Positions 8,088-15,768 of a stretch of DNA of 52,708 bases are shown here, in pieces. The stretch lies in the NCBI GenBank assembly GCA_034435955.1, contig DAOTWA010000019.1, positions 1 through 52,708 of the forward strand. The letters run 5' to 3'. Position numbers and translations under genes: made by a program. The notes under the pieces are model-generated. The model was not told the origin of the DNA and ran no database searches. It worked only from the letters and a program-made list of their open reading frames with translations. The stretch comes from DAOTWA01 sp034435955 (GTDB lineage Bacteria > Chloroflexota > Anaerolineae > Anaerolineales > Anaerolineaceae). Numbering within the stretch: position 1 is the first letter of the stretch; each line of letters begins with the position of its first letter.

Positions 8088-9746
8088 TCATTGGGCCAGA
8101 GGGGTCAGCGGCCGGTAACTCTCCAGCTTGGGGGAAAGTTGAGTGCCCTGGATCTTCAGATTCTGCACGCGGTATTGGTAAGCCGCGCCGGTGAGTAGCT
8201 GCAGGGCCACATCCACCACATGTCGATTGGCTGGATTTTCCAGGTACGTGCCGCGGGTCCAGTCATTGAATGTGCCCATGGAAGGACCGCACCAGATCTG
8301 GTAGTCCATCTCGCGACCCTTTTCGCCGGTGTTGGACCAGCGCGAAGACAATCCAAGGTACCAGCGGAACACCAACGCCATCTTGCGCTTGGGATTTTCA
8401 CGCGCACGGAGGATCTGCTCGGGATCCCGCTCGGCGAAGAATTTTACTGTGTCGCTCCAGATTTCTTCCAGATCGCGGCGGAAGATCTGCCGCTCCAGTT
8501 TCTCGCGCTCTTCACTGGGGATGTCATCCAGAGAATCGTAATGAGTGTACAGATCGTAAAGCTTCTGAGCGCGCATAGGGAAGAGAGTGCCGGCCTTGAG
8601 TACCTGTACTTTGACGCCCATTTCGAACATATCGGCTGATGGGGCCATGATCATATCGGCCATGCCGGCCTTAGCCAGCAGCGAGCGGGTATGTTCGGAG
8701 GTTCCGGCTTCCAAGCAGGCCTGGTTGATCGAACCGGTGACCACGTAAGCGGCGCCCATCATAAACGCACCCAACACCGATGCTGGCGTGCTGATGCCGC
8801 CGGCTGCGCCCACGCGAATGGGATCCTTATAATGGTAGCGGTCCTGGATTTCATCGCGCAAAGCCAGCATCGTCGGCAACAGGCCAACGAGCGGGCGATT
8901 GTCGGTGTGACCGCCCGAATCCGCTTCAACGGTGACGTCCTCGGCGAGAGGCACCTGCCTGGCCAGCTCAGCCTGTTGAGGGGTGATGCGGCCTTCCTGG
9001 ACGAGCTGGGTAAGGATTGACTCGGGCGCGGGGGACATGAATTTGGTTGCCACTTCCTTCCGGGAGAGCTTGGCAATGATGCGGTTCCGCGCGACGATCT
9101 CACCTGATGGGCCCACACTCAAGCCGGCGACACGGTAGTGAACCACGTGTGGGGTCAGGTCCAGGAAGGCTGAAGTCTCCACAGTCGTCACGCCGTATTT
9201 GAGATATAGCTCGACTGCGCCGCGCTCCATAGCCTCCTCATTCGGACTGTGGATCAGATTGAAGGCATAGGGTCCGTTTGGCAGCGCCTGTTGGACGCGC
9301 TGAATCACACCTTCGAGACGGGAGGGCACCACTCCTGCGGCCCCGTATGATCCCAGGATGCCGGCCTTTCCCAACGCTACGACCAGTTGTTCGGAGGCGA
9401 TCCCGTTGGCCATTGAGCCGGTGTAATAGGCGTATTTCACCCCGTACTGTTCGCAAAATCCGGGGTCGCCCAGGCGGGTGATCGGCAGCGGCGGGGCAAA
9501 TGAAACCAATTCGGGCAGGTCTTCGTCGGCCTCGGCGAAGACCGGCATTCCTTCGTTGGTCGCAGCCAGCGCGCCCCCCACACGCACGACGTAAACCGGG
9601 CGGCTCAAATCGAGCAGGCGCTCGCGGATGCCATTCTCGTCGTAAGCCAGCGAATCGGATGGACCGCTCCAGGCCTGACGATGGAACGAGCCGGAATTCG
9701 CCGCCCGGATGGCCCCCTGGAGCCGGCTGATAAATGGTGTGCTCAT
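8088..9746 (-). CDS. pfaD: PfaD-type trans-acting enoyl reductase
   Basis: 552 aa, the usual PfaD length. It is an FMN-dependent TIM-barrel enoyl reductase that saturates the double bond left by the dehydratases during iterative chain growth. Visible features: YGVKYAYYTGSMANGIAS near residue 100, GSYGAAGVVPSRLEGVI, TNRPLVGLLPTMLALRDEI adjoining RVGAAGGISTP (phosphate-binding region of the nitronate-monooxygenase/PfaD fold), VTGSINQACLEAGTSEHT, and the C-terminal PfaD signature MDYQIWCGPSMGTFNDW. The ATG is one base after the stop of the double dehydratase gene. It is the last gene of the lipid synthase cluster. PfaD homologues also serve trans-AT polyketide and heterocyst-glycolipid pathways. 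Confidence 0.93.
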   Translation of the reverse strand: MSTPFISRLQGAIRAANSGSFHRQAWSGPSDSLAYDENGIRERLLDLSRPVYVVRVGGALAATNEGMPVFAEADEDLPELVSFAPPLPITRLGDPGFCEQYGVKYAYYTGSMANGIASEQLVVALGKAGILGSYGAAGVVPSRLEGVIQRVQQALPNGPYAFNLIHSPNEEAMERGAVELYLKYGVTTVETSAFLDLTPHVVHYRVAGLSVGPSGEIVARNRIIAKLSRKEVATKFMSPAPESILTQLVQEGRITPQQAELARQVPLAEDVTVEADSGGHTDNRPLVGLLPTMLALRDEIQDRYHYKDPIRVGAAGGISTPASVLGAFMMGAAYVVTGSINQACLEAGTSEHTRSLLAKAGMADMIMAPSADMFEMGVKVQVLKAGTLFPMRAQKLYDLYTHYDSLDDIPSEEREKLERQIFRRDLEEIWSDTVKFFAERDPEQILRARENPKRKMALVFRWYLGLSSRWSNTGEKGREMDYQIWCGPSMGTFNDWTRGTYLENPANRHVVDVALQLLTGAAYQYRVQNLKIQGTQLSPKLESYRPLTPLAQ

Positions 9747-9747
9747 C

Positions 9748-11226
9748 TCAGTACCCTTCCCGAATTGAAATGGCCGCCCCTTCGACCTCGTAAATGCGAT
9801 TGCCGTCCACCCACAGGCTGCAGTCTGCGCGCAGGATGGTCTGGTCTGTGCGGATTTCGACCTCCCTCGCCTGTGCTTCGAGTTTCATAATCTTGTTGGT
9901 CGGAAGGATCTGGCCGCGGTATTTCCATATGGTCTCTTGCCCGGGAACGAGATCAAAACGCGGGGTGGTGAAACGATCCGCAAGTCCTTTCTCCAATGCC
10001 AGCACCTCCATTGTCTGAAGCATGGCCTCTACCCCCAGAGAACCGGGCATGACCGGATCCTGATAGAAGTGGCAGTCGTAAAACCAATCACGCGGGTCGA
10101 TGTCTTTGCTGGCAAAGGCATATCCTTGCTGATTGGCACCGCCCTCGAGTGAGACGAAAACGTTGCGGATAAGGCTCAATTGACCGGATGGCAAACGCCA
10201 TTTGAAACGCTCCGTCCTGCCGAGAGGGCGAGCGGCGGTAAATGGCGTCTGCAGGTCGATCCATCGTCCGAAAAGGCTGGAATCCCTCTCGAGGAGTGGA
10301 GGGATAGAACGGCCGCCGTCCAGACCCATCTGGCTGGCCATCGCCTGGGGAGAGAAATAGCCAAAAACAGCCTGGCCGCTGAAGAAGGTTTCCCCCAGGC
10401 ACGAGAGGGCGAAGGCGTATTTCTGGATGATCGTGTCTCCGCTAACCAGATGGGTGATCAGGCGGGCGTTGGTCGTGATGGTGCGCCCGCGCACATCGGG
10501 GAGCGAAGAGAGGAGCGCCTGCCCATCCAGGTTGCGGAAAAAGAACTCCTCATTCGGGGCGAGTAGAGCCGTGCCCAGATAGGCGGAAAGCAGGCCGCAT
10601 GGCTGGAGGCCAATTTCCATCAAGATCGAATAGGGTGGGCTGGACGAGTGATTATCTCTAAAAAACCAGGCATCTTCCGGCAGTTCGTATTCCACCTCGA
10701 TGGCGGCTGGCGTCCTGAAATTCAGCCGCTCGCCTTCCAGGGCGGTCACCCGATCCATGAGCAGCAGGTCGCCATTAGGGATGCGCGGGTGGCGGCGTCC
10801 TTCGAAGATAGCGAACTCAGGTCCGAAGCACTTTGCCATAGACCCGACGGCGAATTCCTCCAGGTTCTGGCGGTTGAATATCGCCGGTTTCGCCGGATAA
10901 GGCTGAGCGGTGTCTGGCTTTTCTTCCGGGCAGGTGGGTGCGGCGAGCACTCCACTGAGTGCGTTGTACAGCGGCGCAACACCGGCGCCGAGCGCATCGA
11001 CCAGGCGCCCGGCAGCATTGATTTGGGCCTGGAGCAGCGAGCCAGCAGCTTCCAGGGCCGCCTGACGGGTGCGCAAAAATTGGCTCTGTGCCTGACTGAG
11101 ACGGTGGGAAATGCCGCTCAGGTTCACCGAAAGCTGAACGGGCAGTTCAATATGCTCCACGCCCCTGAGCAACAGGGTATCGTACAGTTTCTTCACCAGA
11201 TCATCAAAAGCTAATTCTTCGGGCAT
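9748..11226 (-). CDS. Double hotdog (FabA-like) dehydratase, like the C-terminal part of PfaC
   Basis: 492 aa. Residues 1-110 form an Ala/Gln-rich amphipathic helical segment with no recognised domain. Residues 135-290 are a first FabA-like hotdog (RIPNGDLLLMDRVTALEG, PPYSILMEIGLQPCGLLSAY). Residues 340-490 are a second hotdog with the classical active-site stretch CHFYQDPVMPGSLGVEAM; H386 is the likely catalytic histidine. In Shewanella-type PUFA synthases these two dehydratases are the C-terminal half of PfaC behind KS and CLF domains; here they stand alone. They would dehydrate 3-hydroxyacyl-ACP, and the FabA-like type can also isomerise trans-2 to cis-3. It lies 15 bases after the KS-AT gene. 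Confidence 0.88.
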   Translation of the reverse strand: MPEELAFDDLVKKLYDTLLLRGVEHIELPVQLSVNLSGISHRLSQAQSQFLRTRQAALEAAGSLLQAQINAAGRLVDALGAGVAPLYNALSGVLAAPTCPEEKPDTAQPYPAKPAIFNRQNLEEFAVGSMAKCFGPEFAIFEGRRHPRIPNGDLLLMDRVTALEGERLNFRTPAAIEVEYELPEDAWFFRDNHSSSPPYSILMEIGLQPCGLLSAYLGTALLAPNEEFFFRNLDGQALLSSLPDVRGRTITTNARLITHLVSGDTIIQKYAFALSCLGETFFSGQAVFGYFSPQAMASQMGLDGGRSIPPLLERDSSLFGRWIDLQTPFTAARPLGRTERFKWRLPSGQLSLIRNVFVSLEGGANQQGYAFASKDIDPRDWFYDCHFYQDPVMPGSLGVEAMLQTMEVLALEKGLADRFTTPRFDLVPGQETIWKYRGQILPTNKIMKLEAQAREVEIRTDQTILRADCSLWVDGNRIYEVEGAAISIREGY

Positions 11227-11241
11227 TGCCTTCGCTTTCTG

Positions 11242-13998
11242 TCATCGATTTACCCGGCGAATGCCGGCAGATTGTCCGCCCAGCTCAATGGTGGCCGACA
11301 GGAGTGAATTGGCGAAATAGCGATCTCTGGCTGGCGGAAAGAGCGGCGAGAGGTCCAGGTTGACCTGGTGACTGACCAGGCGGGCGAGGACGCGCAAAAT
11401 GGACGAAAGATCGTCGCTGCCGCGCCGGTTGATGGACACCGATAGAAAGGGTTTGGCTTTCAAAGTGTCCTCGATCCACTTAGAGCAATTAGCTCCCGCG
11501 CCCAATTCGATGAAAATCCGCGCTCCGTCCTCGTAGACGCGCTGCACCAGGCGGGGAAAATCCAGGCAGGTGGTCAGTGTTCGCCCGATACGGTCGGCAA
11601 TCTTGTTCTGCTCGATGGGCATTCGCTGATAGTCAGCAGCGGAATAGAGGGCCACATCCGGAACGCGAGCCACCGGCCAGCAGTGCTGACGCATCAGAGC
11701 AGGATACTCACTTTCCATGGCGGGGCAGTGAAGCGCATAGTCGAAAGGCGCCTTGAGCGAGGGACATTTCAGCGCGCTGATTACGCGCTGGCAGCCGGCT
11801 GGTTCCCCGCCGATCACAACCTGGCGTGGGGTATTCACGTGGGTCAGGTAGACACGCGGCTCCGTCTTGAGGGCCTCGCGCACGACATCGGGCGGAGCCA
11901 TCAGCACATAATTGCTCCACAGGCCGTTTGCAGAATCCCCTTCATCGGCCAAGGGCAGACCCCAGCTTTCGCGCACGGCGTTCATCGGCCCGGAGAGGCG
12001 TGAGCGGAAGAGGGGAGCTGTGCTCAGTAGACGATTGGGTTCGTCCGCATCTGCCCATACACCGGCTGCGAACATCATACTGTTTTCACCCAGGCTGTAT
12101 CCGAACGCCGCTGTCGGGTGTACCTGGAAAATGTCCTGCAGGACGTGGGTGAACATGACCGACAGGCCGGTGCCTGAGCTCAGCATGGCTACCGCATCCG
12201 AGATCAAAGACGCTTCGGCGGCATCCAGATCCTCTTTGGAAGGTTTATACAGACTGCGAGGATACAGGAGCTGCTCGCGGATCACCCCGCCCAGATCGGC
12301 AGTCATTCCGCTGAGGAGGTCGAAAAGCTGAGGGAACAGATAGAACAGATCGCGGCCTACGCCTGGATAGGAATTGAACGCTCCGGGATAGACGAAGGCC
12401 ACATCGCCGGTTTTACCCAGCGGAGAAGGGGTGAAATAACTTCCCAGGGGAGTCTGCCAGTCGCTGCCTGCTTCCACCGCTCTTGGAATGCCCTTGGAGG
12501 CATAATCGACCTCGCGCAGGGTTTCGGCTGGCGTACTGCCCAATAAAGCCAAAGCGAAGGGGGCACCAGAATGCGAGAGAAAACGCTGGAAAGCGTCGGC
12601 TGAAATGGCTGAGAGATTGTCGTCGCTGGATAATCGCGTGCGCAACCAGGCCAGCCCATCCAGCAACTCCGAAAGGTCGGCGCCGGCCAGCGGAAAGAGG
12701 CGCATGTCGGCCTCGGGCAATGAGGCGCTGACCGGCTGGCGGGGAACCTCGGCTTCCCGTAAGACGAGATGCATGAAGCTGCCCTCCGGTCCGAACCAAT
12801 TGACGGCGGCAGCCCGCGGTGGAGCATACCTCGAGCGGAACCAGGGGCGGGATTCGGTCGGCGCGTAGAAAGCCAGGCGAGCCTCGCGTTGTATTCCTTT
12901 TGGTGCGGACCAGCCAGGCAATGCAGGAAGGAAGCGCTCATACAGGCACAAAGCTGATTTGGCCAAACCCGCCAGAGCCGAGACGGAGCCGCTCCAGCCG
13001 AAGTTCGCTGCGGTACTGCCCAAAGCAATGGCAGGAATAGGAGATGAGGGCTGGTAGACCGCCAGCAGGCCGCCAATCTCGGCGCGATCGAACTCCGGCA
13101 GCCCGCAGCCGGCGGCTTCCAGCAGGCCAATTTCTGCTGGCCTGGCTCCGGCTGCATCCAGGGACGCGCGGCAGGCAGCCGCCACATCGCGAGGAACGGG
13201 AATCCCGTCAGATGGCCTTGCCTCGGCAGCGCCTTGCAGGCAGGCGTAGATGCGCTGTCCCCGCGCAGCGGCTGAACTGGCTTTCTCGAAAACCAAAGCA
13301 ACCGCGCCTTCACCCAAAGGCCAGGCGCTGAAGTTCTGATCAAAACTCAAGGTGACCACAGAAGCCGGGTCGGTGGAAAAGCCGGCGGGGGCAGCGGAGG
13401 GGTCCTCCAGCAGCGAGGAGGCTGCGACCAGCACAACATCGGCCTGGTTGCTGGCGAACAGCCCCGCCATATTGCGCATAGCCATAATTGGGAAGTTAAG
13501 TTCCGCGGGTGGGTATATGGTTGGAGTAGAAAATTTGACCAGCCGCTCGAGGTAGGGCAAGATGGCGGGTTGATTACCGTTTTTCGAGAAAGCGGAAGCA
13601 GCTACTGATCCGGGCGAGGACGGAGCGCCCGATTGGGTAATTAACGCTATACGCAGGCCAGTTGACCGGGTGTTCAACCCCGCGTCCTCCAACGCACGTT
13701 GCACCGCGCGCAACAGCAGCAGGTCGCCGGCCGAAAGAGCAGCGACATCATCGGGGGTTAGAAACAGCTTCTCCAGATCGATATCGAAGCGCTGCAAATA
13801 TGCGCCAAACGGTGCGGTCCTTCCAGAAAGCGGGTCTTGAAATGCCCGTTGCGGGGCCGAGGTGAATTGCTGACGACCAGCGTAAATGGCGCGGGAAAAA
13901 GCCGCCAGATCCTCGCTGCCCGGAAGATAAACCTCCATACCGATAATCGCCAGCGCCAAACGGATGGGGTGACCGCTAAAAAGAATATCAACTGACAT
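11242..13998 (-). CDS. PfaB-like protein: inactive ketosynthase fold fused to acyltransferase
   Basis: 918 aa. Residues 15-415 follow a ketosynthase/chain-length-factor fold (LLLLRAVQRALEDAGL, WPLGEGAVALVFEKA, NWFGPEGSFMHLVL), but the catalytic residues are gone: no Cys at the nucleophile position (near 165-180), the HGTGT motif is replaced by EAAGCGLPEFD near 294-304, and the second His motif reads TAANFGWSGS near 329-338. Residues 533-860 are an acyltransferase with GYSLGE (Ser635) and a catalytic-type His in FDYALHCP (His757). This order matches PfaB and HglC-like proteins of bacterial secondary lipid synthases. The AT may load malonyl groups or release product. It lies 9 bases after the KR-DH gene. 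Confidence 0.88.
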   Translation of the reverse strand: MSVDILFSGHPIRLALAIIGMEVYLPGSEDLAAFSRAIYAGRQQFTSAPQRAFQDPLSGRTAPFGAYLQRFDIDLEKLFLTPDDVAALSAGDLLLLRAVQRALEDAGLNTRSTGLRIALITQSGAPSSPGSVAASAFSKNGNQPAILPYLERLVKFSTPTIYPPAELNFPIMAMRNMAGLFASNQADVVLVAASSLLEDPSAAPAGFSTDPASVVTLSFDQNFSAWPLGEGAVALVFEKASSAAARGQRIYACLQGAAEARPSDGIPVPRDVAAACRASLDAAGARPAEIGLLEAAGCGLPEFDRAEIGGLLAVYQPSSPIPAIALGSTAANFGWSGSVSALAGLAKSALCLYERFLPALPGWSAPKGIQREARLAFYAPTESRPWFRSRYAPPRAAAVNWFGPEGSFMHLVLREAEVPRQPVSASLPEADMRLFPLAGADLSELLDGLAWLRTRLSSDDNLSAISADAFQRFLSHSGAPFALALLGSTPAETLREVDYASKGIPRAVEAGSDWQTPLGSYFTPSPLGKTGDVAFVYPGAFNSYPGVGRDLFYLFPQLFDLLSGMTADLGGVIREQLLYPRSLYKPSKEDLDAAEASLISDAVAMLSSGTGLSVMFTHVLQDIFQVHPTAAFGYSLGENSMMFAAGVWADADEPNRLLSTAPLFRSRLSGPMNAVRESWGLPLADEGDSANGLWSNYVLMAPPDVVREALKTEPRVYLTHVNTPRQVVIGGEPAGCQRVISALKCPSLKAPFDYALHCPAMESEYPALMRQHCWPVARVPDVALYSAADYQRMPIEQNKIADRIGRTLTTCLDFPRLVQRVYEDGARIFIELGAGANCSKWIEDTLKAKPFLSVSINRRGSDDLSSILRVLARLVSHQVNLDLSPLFPPARDRYFANSLLSATIELGGQSAGIRRVNR

Positions 13999-14007
13999 AA
14001 CCGGTAG

Positions 14008-15768
14008 TTAAACCGTTTCTCGCCTGTGGACAGGCTGGTTCGACAGCAATTCCGCTAGATGTCTGCTGATCGTGCCTTCGAGAGCCAGGAAGCGCGCGTA
14101 CAGCTTTCCGCTTTCGTCCTGGACGGTAATGTCGCCGACCACGGACGTGGCGCTGTGGGATTTCACCGCTAGCGTCACATATATCCGTTTGCCAAAAGGC
14201 AGGGGGCGGTATTGCTCAAAACGGTCAAGGCTCGACGGCAGGCATGGCGCGCCATCCTGATGCTGCGACCATACCAGCAGGCATTGTACGATGGCGTCAT
14301 TGACGTAAGGGTTCACCGTTTGCACCGGAAACTGCCCCTGGGTGCGTTCATCTAATGGCGGGAGCAGACAGGTCATGGCCAGGCCTTCCGGGCTTACCCG
14401 AAGCACCGATTCTACACCCTGGAAAGAAGGCCCATGGAAAAGGATGCCTTTACGGTAAAGCTCTGCTCCAAGAGTGGGATGGCTGACGGCCGATTTAAAT
14501 AAAGGGTCAAGGGGCGCAACGGGGGCGTCAGGCACTTCGGCGGCCAGATGGGCACGCAGGCTGTAGTGATATAAGGGCCGGCCGTTCTTGTTGTAGCTCC
14601 AGACCAGTGTGTCAAGGGTAAGGACGTCTTCCTTCCTGCTGCCGGCCTGTTTGACCTCCATCACATATTCTTTGGCGAGACCCTCGTCAAAGACGATGCC
14701 CTTCAGCACGCGGAAATCGTCCAAAGCGACGAACCGATAACCCGGATAAAGCTGCTCACAGGTGTTGACGGCCCAAGAGGCTGCGCAGGTGGCGGGCAGA
14801 ACCGGCTTTAAGCCGATTTTATGGTCGTGAAGGAAGGGGTTGGCTTCAACGGTTAGACGGCGACGAACCTGGTGATGGTGGCGACCCGATTCCAGGCTAA
14901 CCGGTGGGCGGGATGGCAGGCTTCCCCATACCACCTGGGCCATCCCTAGATGGGGGTGCAACAGCTCCTCGACCAGCAGGTCGGCGCCAACGTCGAATGG
15001 GATAATGGCCATGTGGCGCCGCTCAAACATCCTGCGCAGTTCGGGGGTAACCATACCGCCATCCCAGGGGCCCCAATTGATGGCCATCACATGACAGGAT
15101 GGGTATTTTCGCTGCAACAGGTGGGCGGCTTTGTCGAGCACCTCGTTAGCGATTGCGTAATCGGATTGTCCGGGGTTGCCAGTCACCGCCACGATGGATG
15201 AGAATAGCACCAGGAAACGCAACTTCTCCGGCGGGACGCAGCTCAATAGGTTGCCGAGGCCGGTTACTTTAGGTGCGAACACGCTGGTGAAATCCTCTTC
15301 GCTCTTGCGGTCGATTAGTTTGTCGGCCAAATTCCCGGCGCCATGCAGGATGCCGGTTATCTGGCCGAGGCGCTGTTCGGCTTCCGCGACGGCCTTGCGC
15401 AGGGCTTGGCCGTCTGTCACGTCGACGCTCAGGTATTCAGCCTGACCACCGGCTGCAGCGACGGCCTCCAGCGTACGGCGAATCTCACGCCCGGCGGTCA
15501 GGTTACGGTACAGCTTTTGCACCTGCTGGGGTGACGGTTTCTGGCCCTGGGTGGTCAGAAAGCCGGCGATGGCCTTCTTCAGACCGCTTTCTTCTTGCAC
15601 CCCTTGCGCCCAATCCGGCTCGCTCTGATCCAGCGGTGTGCGGCCGAGCAAGATGAAGCGGCAATGGACTCTCTCGGCCATGCGGGTGACGCAGCGCGCG
15701 GTAACTCCTCTCGCCCCGCCGCTCACCAGAACCACGGTAGAGGAATCCAATAGAGCGGCCATGCTCAT
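14008..15768 (-). CDS. C-terminal half of a split PfaA: catalytic ketoreductase plus PKS dehydratase
   Basis: 586 aa. Residues 10-270 are the catalytic Rossmann part of a polyketide-type ketoreductase: SGGARGVTARC (NADPH loop, 16-26), a Ser of LFSSIVAVTGNPG (190 region) and Tyr of SDYAIANEV (204). Residues 305-570 are a PS-DH double hotdog with His316 in LHDHKIGLKPVLP and Asp491 in NPYVNDAIVQ as the likely catalytic pair. The N-terminal structural half of the KR sits at the end of the preceding gene, which overlaps this one by 4 bases (ATGA). The two chains together therefore rebuild the KR-DH end of PfaA. A natural split or a frameshift in the sequence would both look like this. Confidence 0.85.
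   Translation of the reverse strand: MSMAALLDSSTVVLVSGGARGVTARCVTRMAERVHCRFILLGRTPLDQSEPDWAQGVQEESGLKKAIAGFLTTQGQKPSPQQVQKLYRNLTAGREIRRTLEAVAAAGGQAEYLSVDVTDGQALRKAVAEAEQRLGQITGILHGAGNLADKLIDRKSEEDFTSVFAPKVTGLGNLLSCVPPEKLRFLVLFSSIVAVTGNPGQSDYAIANEVLDKAAHLLQRKYPSCHVMAINWGPWDGGMVTPELRRMFERRHMAIIPFDVGADLLVEELLHPHLGMAQVVWGSLPSRPPVSLESGRHHHQVRRRLTVEANPFLHDHKIGLKPVLPATCAASWAVNTCEQLYPGYRFVALDDFRVLKGIVFDEGLAKEYVMEVKQAGSRKEDVLTLDTLVWSYNKNGRPLYHYSLRAHLAAEVPDAPVAPLDPLFKSAVSHPTLGAELYRKGILFHGPSFQGVESVLRVSPEGLAMTCLLPPLDERTQGQFPVQTVNPYVNDAIVQCLLVWSQHQDGAPCLPSSLDRFEQYRPLPFGKRIYVTLAVKSHSATSVVGDITVQDESGKLYARFLALEGTISRHLAELLSNQPVHRRETV

Noticed and set aside
12357..13343. Open frame of 328 codons on the minus strand in another frame of the PfaB-like gene
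   Set aside because: It lies wholly inside the conserved KS-AT gene on the same strand and shows no domain.
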